From assembly GCA_021234155.1 (NCBI GenBank), contig JAJEKV010000259.1, positions 124,001-188,000 on the forward strand: a stretch of DNA of 64,000 bases, given 5' to 3'. A model generated the notes under the pieces. It ran no database searches, had not been told where the DNA came from, and saw nothing but the letters and a program-made list of their open reading frames with translations. Position 1 is the first letter of the stretch. Every line of letters starts with the position of its first letter. Below are positions 1 through 10,230 of this stretch, piece by piece. The stretch comes from Isoetes taiwanensis (Eukaryota; Streptophyta; Lycopodiopsida; Isoetales; Isoetaceae). Position numbers and translations under genes: made by a program.

Positions 1-836
1 CAACTGTCACGGAGCATAGCTCTACAACCGGTCACACCAATTCAATGGAGTTGGTGGAGCCGGTTCTTCTATGTGGAAGTATAGGGACCAGTGATATCAC
101 TTACTACTTGGGATGACTTGGTAAAGAAATCTTTGTTGGCCCAAGCACTTGGGGTCAACTCTATAGTCCCATATCAAATTCTTACCGGGCTCCTACCTCT
201 TCAAAGAGCTGCTGTAGAGTGTCACATATTATACTTCCAATTAAAAGTGGTAAACATGGGAGATTCACGCCTTCCAAACCTCGCGTACATAATGGTCATG
301 GGTCCACAACAGCTTAAGGCCAGTTGGAAGGAGAAACGAGCCACCTGGTTCTCCATATAGAATGTACAGAAATAGAGGTGTATATAAGTCCATAATATGG
401 GGATCACAACCAAAACAATATTTGAACACATGTTTTCAAAGTAAGCTTTGGGATAACAATGCCTTGGAGTTGATAAAAGCCTTGCACTAATAAAATGATG
501 AGGCCCATACTTCAACACTACCCAACATTTGCATCTATTCAGATACGTTATGAGGGGTTGGTTACACTTGACCAGCCGCTACATGTGATGATGAACACAC
601 CAGTGGTAGGGGCCCTGGCATCCTATAACCAAGAGATACTGGACATGTGGGGTCAATTATGCCCCTGAACATCACATAATCATGTAAAGTATGTGTAGTT
701 TCTTAATAACCCTATTATTGCTAAGGTTTTACCTTGAAAATACTTCAGGGGAGGTTTTCTATCCTGGACTATAATAGATCTGCGATATTTTTGTGGGGAG
801 GCTGATTGGCCTCCGTGGACAATAAAATTCAATTCA
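1..836 (+). mobile_element. nLTR-B LINE fragment, 3' part, cut by window start
   Basis: The frame from about 91 to 360 reads a decayed RT-downstream segment (SLLAQALGVNSIVPYQIL, then NMGDSRLPNLAYIMVMGPQQL, KASWKEKRATW) matching residue for residue the nLTR-B copy near 62650-62900 (TWALGVKPSVPYQILLQ, ASMGDTRLPHLAYAVTMSPQRL). Decayed C-terminal and 3' UTR sequence follows. The 3' end is clear: a stem-loop GAGGC-TGATTG-GCCTC at about 790-806, then a GTGGACAATAAAA motif, then a (TTCAA)n tail ending near 836. Stops and frameshifts make it inactive. The clade of this family is uncertain; it is an APE/RT type non-LTR element with YADD and a C-terminal CxxC...HxxxxC motif in its better copy at 45.5-47.8 kb. 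Confidence 0.8.
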
Positions 837-1046
837 ATTCTATGATGGAGAAAGTATTATTGGTGAAAGCACCACAATGTTCAATATTTGACGTGCAATT
901 TAGTAAAGGCAAAAGCAAGTTAGACCAACGCACTTTAGTAAAAGCACTTTAATCAAGTTAACTCTTATATGTGTTGAGGGAAGTTGGAATTTCATCAGAT
1001 TTAGCTTTTGCTTGTGAATCTAGCTCATCTGATCCATGAGGACCTA

Positions 1047-1303
1047 CATGATGCAAATTATATTAGGCTACAAATTAAAGTCCTCAAACACAAGCCAAAA
1101 AACTGTTTGTTTTTAAGTGAAGCATTAATATGGGAGAGACATTAACTTTGTCTACAACCTCAGATTCTGCATGATGCAAATATCCATGTTAGATCTTTAA
1201 AAAGGTGTTAGTTTCCCTAATACAATGTTGAGGAACTGGTTACCTTTGTAAATTGGACTATCGCTAGACTTTTCTGGAACGTGAGTACTTGCATGATGCA
1301 AAT
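1047..1303. repeat. Degenerate periodic repeat, about 122 bp
   Basis: The string CATGATGCAAAT recurs at about 1047, 1170 and 1292, spaced 123 and 122 bp. The sequence between the copies is only weakly similar, so this is either a decayed tandem repeat or coincidence. Nothing else is recognised between about 837 and 1434, which is AT-rich and without a plausible gene. Confidence 0.4.
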
Positions 1304-1434
1304 TCTCCCTTGGAGTGTCAATATCATTATCTGCAACCTCACCTGCATTAGAAATCTTCTGTAACACAAGGAATTGTTGTAAGTTTTGATATTACAATCT
1401 TATAAAGTGTTGCATCATGAGGGAAGTTCACTAT

Positions 1435-1628
1435 TACCACATATTTGGATATTTGTATCAGACAATGGGTGATGGAAGACTGGAAGGCTTTATATGCAAT
1501 GCAGAACAATGTTACAGAGAAGAGCTTTATGACTGGTCCCACTAGTTAAGCTTATTCACAGCTTTGGTGGAGCTAGTTCTTCGATATGAAGTGGAAATAT
1601 GGGGCTGATGACATCATTAGTCACATGG
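1435..1628 (+). mobile_element. nLTR-B copy 2, upstream part
   Basis: Decayed nLTR-B sequence: the stretch around 1490-1610 (GGCTTTATATGCAATGCAG, then GAGCTTTATGACTGG, then a GTGGAGCTAGTTCTTCG segment) aligns with 62470-62600 of the better copy. It stops at AGTCACATGG (1619-1628), which is repeated at 2279-2288 where the same element resumes. The 5' limit is not sharp. Confidence 0.7.
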
Positions 1629-2278
1629 GATCTTTTTTCTTTCTTTTTTTGAAGGACGGCAAGCTTTATTTACCAATCAAAACTATAACAACAAAAAATG
1701 CATAGACGGATTATAACCACAGTGGACAAGCTAATCCAACTGAGCACAACCATCTATGTATGCATAAGAATGGATTTGAACGTAAGTGTGCCAAATCAGT
1801 ACTTTATTCTCTTGATCAAGAGAAGAACAATTTTATTATATGTCCACTGAAGAAGAATCTCATATGCAGAATCCATGCCCTTAAAGATAAATAGTCTCCT
1901 TCTCTTCCAGATCGACCATAAAAGCCAGCCATATACAAGATGAAAAGCTCATTTCCGCAGTTTATGTCATGCATCAGGATAGATAGCGAGCAGAATTTGC
2001 TGGCTAGATCGAGACGTGTCAAATAGGGTTCACAACCAAGACCATGCCTGCCAAAGCCACTCACACAAGAAAACACAATGCTCAATACTCTCAATCCTTT
2101 GCTTACATAGAGCTCTGAAGTCCGATTAAGAGGCATCTATGAATCACAGCCACTTTGGAAAGCAACTTATCCCATACCCATGTTCAAACACTTCTCCATT
2201 GTGGTTGAGGGACCTGAAGATGCCATCTATTAGATGGAAGCAAGATTTTAGAATGTAGAAGCAATTTATACACAGAAG
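1629..2278 (-). mobile_element. 5'-truncated L1-type LINE inserted in nLTR-B
   Basis: Read on the minus strand, 2278 to about 1990 gives the zf-RVT tail of an L1-type LINE: LLLHSKILLPSNRW, then TWVWDKLLS, then CKQRIESIEHCVFLCEWLWQ. This matches LLHPEVLPPSPKW, WRWVWDKLL and CMQRDETIEHCFFLC in the LINE near 63700-63990. The 3' end is an A-rich/GAAA tail next to 1629. The flanks are a direct repeat AGTCACATGG (1619-1628 and 2279-2288), the target-site duplication. Stops interrupt the frame. The insertion is about 650 bp, a typical short 5'-truncated copy. Confidence 0.85.
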
Positions 2279-3000
2279 AGTCACATGGACTGACTTGGAG
2301 TGGGTTCAAAAAGCTATTCTGATTTGAGCACTTGGAGTCAAGTACATAGTCCCATAACAAATTCTTCTGCATAGATATGGTTCTTACCTCTTTAGAGGGT
2401 TGCACTAGAGCGTCACATAACATACTTCTAGAAGATAGCCAATATGGGAGGCACTCGCATTCTAAACCTTGCCTACACAATGGCCATGCGCCCACAATGT
2501 TTTAAAGCATGCTGGAAGTAGAAAAGAGCCATTTGGCTTTCCAGATGAAATGTGCAACATAAATGCATATAGGCAAATGGCAATGAGGACCACAACATCT
2601 AACACAATTTCTAGATGCATGCTTTTTAAGTAAGCTTTGGGATACTAGGGTTTTAGGAGTCGCGAAAATGTCACACTACAAAACCCAGATTAGTCCCACA
2701 CTTGCCAGAGGTCCACATCAATACCTATTAGCGCATTTTCCCGTTAAAAAAAATATAGAATGATTGCGTCCATTTACACAATGCACTGCCTCAGAATTGA
2801 GACATGCAGATGGGCCCGGGAAGGACGATTATTAACGTTACCAACTGGGAATTATTTAAGATGAGTCCCACACTCTTCAAAATTGCCCAGACTTTTGGCT
2901 CATCAAAGCTCATTATGCCGGGTTGGTTACACCTTTAGTGGATGACGGTTTTAGTGGGGATACTAGCATCAAATATTCAGGATGTAACGGGGATGTGAAC
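2279..3000 (+). mobile_element. nLTR-B copy 2, downstream part
   Basis: Continuation of the element interrupted at 1628: GACTTGGAGTGGG, then GCACTTGGAGTCAAG, then ATGGGAGGCACTCGCATTC and CACAATGGCCATGCG align with 62620-62850. The C-terminal region and 3' UTR are decayed to about 3000. A perfect hairpin GGCCCC-TTC-GGGGCC at about 3060-3074 could be a diverged version of the family's 3' stem-loop, but no ACAATAAA motif follows it. Confidence 0.65.
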
Positions 3001-3639
3001 TTAGTTGTGTTAATAATGTTAGTTGTGTTTTAATGGTTTGTGTTAACTAAAATGTTTTTGGCCCCTTCGGGGCCTTAAGGATGGTGTAGGGGTGTAGATA
3101 TAGACATTATTTAATACTCTAATGATGGATGGTATATCATTGCCTCACAAATCTAACAAACTAAAGGTGCTCAAATTATGGAAACGAAAACATTGCATAG
3201 AATTAGACATATAATATTATACCAATACATGAGGTAGCATGTAATAATAGAATTTATTAATAATGAACAAACAGTTAAATCCTCGTTGTTTTTTCTCGAA
3301 GTTGCATACATACCCTAAAGTCTATATGGTGCTGGATTTCTCTGAGAATCATAATCTGCCAAATTGGAAGTACCTTGATGGGAAAAATGTGTTGACCCTG
3401 CACCAGTCCCAGTGCTCCTTTGAGCCACTCTGGAACCCGGCATGGTTCAGTTCTTCCCATTTCCACAACAGACCATGATATGTGTACAAGGCACCCACTT
3501 AGCGCTGCCTTCTCTTGCACGATAACTCAGAAGATGGAAAAAGCGGTTGTCAATTAACCATAAGAATTGGAAATCCTAAGGCATCTTCACCCCCTTCCTG
3601 TTCACCCCATTATTTGGCATACAAGCCATTGCCCATGTT
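3001..3639. other. Spacer, no recognised gene
   Basis: AT-rich sequence. A minus-strand open stretch at 3275-3520 (containing EPCRVPEWLKGALG) has no family that I recognise. It lies downstream of the MATH-domain relic and could be a decayed exon or chance. Confidence 0.4.
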
Positions 3640-4140
3640 TCAATTGCAAGGCTATCATCTTTTAAAAAATCAGATGTCTCCATAGCAGTCCTCCTAAAGA
3701 AACGTTTGTAACCCCTGCACATTAAATAAAAACTCAACGTAAATGAGACAATTAGAGGCATCATCAACACTTTACCTAAAGGGTTGTTAGAGGCTCACCA
3801 CATACTGCCTCTATATTTCAGAGTGTAAGGACCGCTTTCTAAAGAGCGATCAAAATGGCTATGAACCTCATGTTTTCCTTTCCCGCTTTGGTCTAAAAGA
3901 GTAAGCTCAAAAAGCGCCCTCACATCTGTGCCCTCACTGGTAACGGCTATAAAAACTGAAACATATAAAGAATTATCTTGACATTTTTGCCATCGGATAA
4001 AAGTAGATCGCCCATTGAAAACCCGCAGAATCGTAAAGGTTTAGAAAGAAGCGCATCAACTCTGCTTTGTCTTGGAAATCTTGTTGAAATTGCATCTACG
4101 GGTCATTTTTTGCGAGAGAAAAATAGGATTAGACATAGAC
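3640..4140 (-). pseudogene. MATH-domain (BPM-like) gene relic
   Basis: On the minus strand, about 4040 to 3795 reads [10 protein letters not shown], then after a frameshift [16 protein letters not shown], then [32 protein letters not shown] and [11 protein letters not shown], followed by a GTGAGC donor-like sequence. After a gap with an acceptor-like TGCAG the reading resumes at about 3720 as GYKRFFRRTAMETSDFLKDD. This is the MATH domain of plant BTB/POZ-MATH proteins, substrate adaptors of CUL3 ubiquitin ligases. At least two single-base frameshifts lie in the first block (before the DGKN segment and just after it). No BTB domain follows, so this is a broken or partial gene. Exon-like junctions suggest it derives from a genomic copy rather than a spliced mRNA. 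Confidence 0.75.
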
Positions 4141-5829
4141 CACGAACTACTGTGTTACAATTCATATAAGATGCATACGTTAATATCAACATCTGAGTAG
4201 GATTTCTCCACCTCATCTCCAGCATAATCCTGTCCCAGTTCCTTCTTGATATTTTCACCCAAAACCTGCAGGCACAAAAGTTGTCACTTGACCATCGTGA
4301 ACCAGGGGCATTTAAAAGCACAGACTCTTGCCGTTGTTGGCAGTTTCACATCAGGCTTTAGAAAAGAATGCCTCTTTCAAATCTAGCTCTGGTATTTTTT
4401 TTCAACAAAGACATGGTTTGACGGTTTGAGTAAAGCTCCGATTGCAGAGCGAGAAAATAAGAAATGATTCAAAGCCAGTGGTTTCTTGTAGAGCAAGAAC
4501 CTTGTAGAGCAAGAACCTCAACATCAACATAGTGCTAGACAGATAATTTTACCTGTTGAGAAAATCGAATCTTGCCATACCCCACCTTAAGACAATAGCC
4601 AAGGTTCCAATGCTCCATAGTTACGACCTCCTCTCAAAAATCCAGCCAGATGCACTGACGGATTTGCAAACTGAAGATAATCAGCAACAGGGCTTAGCTC
4701 CGGATCTACCTCGAACCCTGATTCCAGAGTTATATCTATGAAGCAAGGGGGGTTCGAGCAAGGGAATGTTTTAGGGATCTGTATAACGGCAAGAGTTCAA
4801 TGCGAGAAGGAAATTTATGGCAAGGGAGCGTATCTGTCATTAAGTCTGCAGCACCAGAACCTGGAATCTGTAAGCAAAGATCCAATAGCTTAAGCACTCT
4901 GTATAAATCGGAAAGAATTAGGAAGGAAGAACATGCTTTCCATGGCTTTACCGTGCTGGTGCGGTTCTTCTGGAGACAGTCTGGATGCTCGAATGTTGAT
5001 GCTGAGGCCTGACTAGCTGCCGGATGCCGAAGGAAGCCAATAAGTTCCCAACTCATAACCCTAAAATGGGTTATATGTCGAGCAGAATATGATACTACAA
5101 GAAAATACAATAATATAATAAAGAAATATATGACATATGGGTCTAAGCCATTGGAATTAGGCATCAAAATTAGTTTAAGCGTATGCGCACTCTAGATATA
5201 CTAATTAGTATACCTCATCAAATACATCCATGAAATCATATAAAAACCTTAGGAAAAAACGTACAAAAATACAAAAGAAACCCCCTGTTATTTTGCTACA
5301 TATTAGGTATGTTGTGTTCTTTATTTCGGTCATATAGGTCTTTTTTGTCTCCATGGACAAAAATCCAATTCACTTCTTCTAAGTGGAAATCTCAAATGAC
5401 CTGCTAAAAGAACCAAAATAATTCTCCTTTTACAAGTTAAAGCACACATACATGGATCAACTAGGGCAAATCAATTAAATAAGCATTGTATCATCCCGAT
5501 AGTACTTTTTTCATATATCGATAAAATGAGCTACAAAGAAGAGGAATACTGCACCATATAAAATAGTAATTTTGCAAATGAAAAGTTTCAACCTTCAAAA
5601 AATAAAAAAAATAAAAAATGGTCGTCGTAGCAATAGGAATTCAAATCAGAGAACATTGTCCCATAAAATGACTTATAGTACCGAAACAATAGGAACATCC
5701 GTCATGAGTCAGGATATCCTCCACATATAATGCTTGTGCCTAAAAAAAGAAACATATTATGAGAACATCAAGAAAATCCATCCACAAAGAATCCATGTTC
5801 TCATATTGTCAACCCCTAAAATTGTGTCT
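4141..5829. other. Spacer; possible decayed upstream part of MATH gene
   Basis: Minus-strand fragments at 4103-4321 (VLGENIKKELGQDYAG after an acceptor-like TGCAG) and 4736-5012 look exon-like, but I cannot assign them. From 5170 to 5829 the sequence is AT-rich with no recognised feature. Confidence 0.35.
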
Positions 5830-5930
5830 GTCTTTATACAAGAAATGCGCTTTCTCATAGGCCAAATTTTGGGTCCATAAGCTATCTGATTTTCGTGGAC
5901 AATAAAATTCAATTTAATTCAATTCTTACT
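5830..5930 (+). mobile_element. nLTR-B 3' end relic with (TTCAA)n tail
   Basis: The segment TTTTGGGTCCATAAGCTAT... followed by GTGGACAATAAAATTCAAT matches the 3' terminus of the nLTR-B copies ending at 836 and 63590. The stem is degraded here, but the GGACAATAAAA motif and the pentanucleotide tail are intact. No coding part remains that I can identify. Confidence 0.65.
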
Positions 5931-6466
5931 AGCCTGCTACAAGTATCATTCCGAGGACAATCAAAACTCAGACAAAATGTCCCAATACTATCGTCCACAA
6001 AAGAAACAACACAAGCAATAAATTTCAGAAAAGGACCAACGAAAAAACAATATCTTCAAAAATGTTGGAAAAAAGAGAATAACTCAGATTGCCTAAAGTG
6101 TCCCCAGTACAAAAACATTTTACATGAAGAGATATAGCTCCAAGCCTTCAAACTTAGACAACTGGAAAAGTCATACAAGAATAAATATGATTACTGTTTT
6201 CATTAATGTTATTGTCGCTACAAATTTTCCAAACTGAATGCCAACCAATATCCACATGGTACACTCAGTTCTAGATTTGACAACACAAGTTGTTGGCATG
6301 AGTCAGTCCTCTACCCCAAATGCCTTGGACAAGGAGATAGGAAGGGGTGGGGCATGCCTACGGTTGAAGAACATGCCTCTAACTTGCTTCTACCTAACAT
6401 TAAATTCTTGTTGACGAAGCACAAACATCAAGTGGAAAACACAATGTACTTCACATGTTTTGCCAG
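5931..6466. other. Spacer, no recognised gene
   Basis: AT-rich sequence. An open stretch at 5895-6137 shows no family resemblance and begins inside the LINE tail, so it is not annotated as a gene. Confidence 0.4.
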
Positions 6467-6671
6467 AGTTGTTCTTATGTTTGTTTTGTATAAAAATATT
6501 GGCATTTTAAACTTTTAAGTCATATTTTCTTTCCCTTTTTCTTCTTGACCACAAGGTTCTAATCCAAGAGTTGTTCTTATGTTTAATCTGTACAAAAACA
6601 TATTGGCATTTTAAACTTTTAAGTCATATTTTCTTTCTCTTTTTCTTTGTGACCACAAGATTCTAATCCAA
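6467..6671. repeat. Tandem duplication, period 102 bp
   Basis: Two head-to-tail copies start at 6467 and 6569 with AGTTGTTCTTATGTTT and share TTGGCATTTTAAACTTTTAA and TGACCACAAG. They differ at only a few positions, suggesting a fairly recent local duplication. Confidence 0.85.
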
Positions 6672-7940
6672 TACCTCGTCACTGCAGTTTATGTCTTCCT
6701 ATATGACATAAAATTGGAAGGATATCAAGGACACAAAAAACATTAGCATAATTGTTGTGCAGGGATAATTAACCTTTAACTGGCAGCATTGAAAAGATAT
6801 ATCAATATAGAGAGACAAGCAACCAATTGGAACATATGATATTGCAATTGTTTACAAGTCATGCGGTTGAAGCTCTTGGTTTACACTGCAATTTTGCTTT
6901 ACAGTCGTGCGATCAATATTGAGCACTACATGGCCACAAACTAAATAAAATAGGCAACTCAACTCCAACCTATGGATTGTTCAAGTGGCCAAGAGGCAAA
7001 TGACCTTGCAAATATGTGGCTAGTTTTAGGCTTGGTGGAGAGAGTATGGGCGTCTATCCCATGTGTAAGGAGGTTAGGTAACAACATAAATATTGAGGAC
7101 CACATGGACACTAGGTTCAAATGTCAAACTTATGCATATACTAAGACACATACAATAAGAATGTCAAAGGAAATGCGTGATTTTTGGGAAGGCGTGATCT
7201 TAGCCACCAAAATGAGCAAGCACGTCGGAGGTTAACGTTCATTGTTTATGAAGTGGATATTCTACCAAGGTTTTCACGTTTTGCAAACGTTATTTAGTTG
7301 TTAATAACTCTTTAAAGATGTTGAAGTCTAACAAAGTTTTTTACTTAATTCTACACAAAGGTTCAAGTCTCATTATTTTATCTTAATGGTAAACTATTTC
7401 TTTATGGAAGGTTATTTGAGGATTTAAATAAGCATATCTTAATAATTGCTAGCATTTTTGCTAATTCACGATTGAATCATTAGCTCCATGGAGTTGAATT
7501 TAGCTCCGTGGTGGAATTGAATTGTGTTAATTTTTCACGAATGAAGCTTCGTGAAGGAATTGAATTGAATTGAATTGAATGCCGAGGAAAACACGAGAGA
7601 ATCAAGTATGAATGGACTTCCGAGTTCTCGGATGGCAGTCTCATTTAGTGCCAACTGGAGGAGAGATATTTCAACAGTTGCATTCTCGTAAGGTTGTGTG
7701 TAGTAATAGAGAAAAAGAAAGATCACAGGAAGCAGCTGCCTGCTAAAGCAAGAGCAAGGAAATCACCATAGCCATAAAGTCAACCGGTGAAATAAGAGGT
7801 CAAATGGACGAGGTCAACGGCCATGAAATAATAGTCACTGCTATGTGGCAACCTACGATTTCCGGTGGCCTTGTATGTTTTTTGTCATTTCCAAATAACT
7901 GCCATCTCTACGCGTCTGTCACGCGCAGGCCATTTAATGC
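6672..7940. other. Spacer upstream of GPAT
   Basis: No gene recognised. An open stretch at 6972-7235 has no family resemblance. Noted structures are a perfect hairpin TTCACGAA-TGAAGC-TTCGTGAA at 7534-7555 and an adjoining (GAATT)n tract at about 7557-7580. The latter is the complement of the (TTCAA)n tails seen on nLTR-B copies and may be an orphan tail. Confidence 0.4.
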
Positions 7941-7951
7941 TCTTCTCCTAC

Positions 7952-7958
7952 TATAAAT
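7952..7958 (+). promoter_or_regulatory. Probable TATA box of GPAT gene
   Basis: TATAAAT lies about 200 bp before the GPAT start codon and about 30 bp before a pyrimidine-rich stretch that would be the 5' leader. No ATG occurs between this leader and the ATG at 8156, which supports the chosen start. Confidence 0.55.
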
Positions 7959-8155
7959 CCGTCCCCTGCTTCCATCTAGCTCATTCTCCATCTCCAATTC
8001 TTCTTTGATCTGCAAAAAAAGTCGCTGATTCTAGTTCCACCATCACGGATTAATCCTTCTCTTCTCTGTAAAAATTCTTTCATTCTGTTTCCATCACCCA
8101 GCATCGGTTCCTCGCTATTGTCAGCCGTATCTTTCTTGCAAATCTGTGTTTTTTT

Positions 8156-9766
8156 ATGGGCGGTTACCGACATTCTTCCTCTTCTTCGGCGCAGCGGTTT
8201 GATTTTCATGGGTTGTGGGCTGTAAATTTCATCTGGGTTTATCTTAAGCGCATGTTTATGGGTACCAGAAAGATACATTCATGGAGCAGCTTCAACAGAC
8301 GAAATCTTGGATTTGATTTTGATATTCAAGAAGAAAATGGCCAAGCTATGGTCTGTGATCTAGAGGGAGCTCTGCTCAAATCTGCATGTCCGTTTCCGTA
8401 CTTCTTTCTCATGGCATTGGAAGCGGGAAGCATTTTTCGCGCTTTTCTTTTATTTCTGTTATATCCTCTGTACTGGTTCTTGCACAAATATGTATGTGAA
8501 GCAGCGGCCATGAAGCTCATAATCTTTGTTTCTCTAGCTGGCCTAAAAGAATCTAGCATAGAAGGAGTTGCCCGCGCAGTTTTGCCCAAATTTTACCTCG
8601 AAGATCTGCATCCGACATCTTTTAAGGCATTCAAGGCATGCACAAGAAGAATAGTCATCACTTCCTGCCCAAAAATCATGTCCCAGGCATTTCTGATGGA
8701 TTATCTTGAAGCAGAACAAATCGTTGGCCTAGAGCTTCAATTTTCAAGAACCGGCTATTGCAAAGGGGTCGCAAAAGGCGAAGATCTTTCGAGGCTGAAA
8801 GATGTATTCGCAAGCCAGGAGGCAGAAATAGGCATCTTTGCAAAAGATTCAAGCTCCCAGGCTATGGCGTCGGAATCGTGCAAAACATGCTATGCTGTAA
8901 GTTCCAAGAATGATGCAGGGAAGGTGCCGAAAGAAGATTACATAAGGCCTCTGATTTTTCACGACGGAAGGCTGGCCATAAGGCCAACTCCGGCGAAAGC
9001 GTTGATGATTTTTCTCTGGTTACCAATAGGGTTCATGTTAGCGCTTCTCAGAGTCATGGCAGCTTTGGTCCCAAGCGTCGGATTAGCCATAGCTTTAGAA
9101 GCTCTGCTTGGCATAACAATACGCCTGAAAGGGAAACCGCCAGCGCCAGGAAAGCAGGGAGTTCTTTTTGTATGCAACCACAGAACACTTCTTGATCCGG
9201 TAATGCTATCTGCGGTGCTAAAAAGAAGAGTTACGGCACTAACCTACAGCATAAGCAGAGTATCAGAAATCCTGGCGCCGATCAAGACAGTAAGGTTAAC
9301 AAGATGCAGAACGCAAGACGCAAAATCAATGGAAAATCTACTCCGGCAAGGGGATCTAGCAGTGTGTCCAGAGGGGACAACCTGCAGGGAGCCATATCTG
9401 TTGAGGTTCAGCTCACTGTTTGCAGAATTAGCAGAGAATATAGTTCCGGTGGCGATGAATGCAAGGGTACAGCTATTCCACGGGACGAGCGCGAGGGGCT
9501 GGAAAGCGTTTGATCCATTTTTTTTCGCCATGAATCCATCGCCAGTGTATGAGATCGAGTTCTTGGAGCCCTTGGCGCCGGAGTTGGGCAAAGCCGGAGA
9601 AAGGAGCGGGTTCGAGGTCGCAAATCTGATCCAGAAACAACTGGCTGCCAAATTAGGGTTCCAATGCACTGCCCTAACCCGACGTGATAAGTATAGAATG
9701 TTGGCTGGTAATGAAGGCATTGTTCGGCAGACCAGCGTCAGGCCCATCAGGCTCATGAGTTGGTAA
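8156..9766 (+). CDS. GPAT: Plant glycerol-3-phosphate acyltransferase (cutin/suberin-type GPAT)
   Basis: An intact 536-residue single-exon ORF. Plant GPATs of this family transfer an acyl group from acyl-CoA to glycerol 3-phosphate at the ER and feed cutin or suberin synthesis. Acyltransferase blocks are visible: NHRTLLD (341-347), CPEGTTCREP (404-413) and VPVAMN (430-435). The N-terminal HAD-like region starts at about 66 with DLEGALL (68-74), where phosphatase-active members have DxDx(T/V)(L/V). The later GDxxxD-type motif is also not recognisable near 218-232. The phosphatase is therefore probably inactive, as in the GPAT5/7-like group, giving lysophosphatidate rather than monoacylglycerol (inference). 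Hydrophobic segments lie at about 92-109 and 282-310. The length is near the usual 500-580 residues. The start is the first ATG after the TATA box; a later in-frame Met at 65 is less likely. The absence of introns could mean retroposition, but a TATA box is present. A partial copy lies at 11505-12240. Confidence 0.92.
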   Translation: MGGYRHSSSSSAQRFDFHGLWAVNFIWVYLKRMFMGTRKIHSWSSFNRRNLGFDFDIQEENGQAMVCDLEGALLKSACPFPYFFLMALEAGSIFRAFLLFLLYPLYWFLHKYVCEAAAMKLIIFVSLAGLKESSIEGVARAVLPKFYLEDLHPTSFKAFKACTRRIVITSCPKIMSQAFLMDYLEAEQIVGLELQFSRTGYCKGVAKGEDLSRLKDVFASQEAEIGIFAKDSSSQAMASESCKTCYAVSSKNDAGKVPKEDYIRPLIFHDGRLAIRPTPAKALMIFLWLPIGFMLALLRVMAALVPSVGLAIALEALLGITIRLKGKPPAPGKQGVLFVCNHRTLLDPVMLSAVLKRRVTALTYSISRVSEILAPIKTVRLTRCRTQDAKSMENLLRQGDLAVCPEGTTCREPYLLRFSSLFAELAENIVPVAMNARVQLFHGTSARGWKAFDPFFFAMNPSPVYEIEFLEPLAPELGKAGERSGFEVANLIQKQLAAKLGFQCTALTRRDKYRMLAGNEGIVRQTSVRPIRLMSW

Positions 9767-10230
9767 CCTGCCTCTCTTGCCTTGTATTTTTATGTATCAT
9801 TTATTTGCTCTTGGACCTCGTCCTCTCTATCAATTTTACCCTTGCTTCATTCATTTAGCATGTTCTCTAGCCATTCATTTAGAATGTTCTCTAGCCATTC
9901 ATACTTTGTATTCTCTTGTACATTTCATTTCTATTTTTTTTTTCTGTTGTTCCATTGACTACAATTTGCTTTGCATTTGGTATCCTTGTTGTTCCTTGCA
10001 ATATCTGCATTGCATTTGGTCATGAAATCTATCTTCATCCCTTACCATGCATTTCATTCTCTACGTCAAAATATCACATCTGTATAAAGCTAGATTTCGC
10101 TTTTCTGCATTGCCTTGTGCAAAGCAAGATATCACATTCACATAAAACTAGACTTTTGGATTTGGATTCATTTATTGATCACAATCGGCTTGAATGCCTT
10201 ATACTAGAAGCTCCTCCATTCTTTACAAGT
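9767..10230 (+). other. GPAT 3' flank, duplicated downstream
   Basis: Non-coding AT-rich sequence. It includes a small direct repeat (ATGTTCTCTAGCCATTCAT twice near 9858-9904). Parts of it (ATGTATCATTTATTTG, ATATAAAGCTAGATTT-like segments) recur at 11780-12240, so it belongs to the duplicated GPAT segment. No clear polyadenylation signal was singled out. Confidence 0.6.

Noticed and set aside
7556-7600. nLTR-B 3' end on the minus strand upstream of GPAT
   Set aside because: A (TTCAA)n-like tail is present but the preceding sequence does not match the family's 3' motif.
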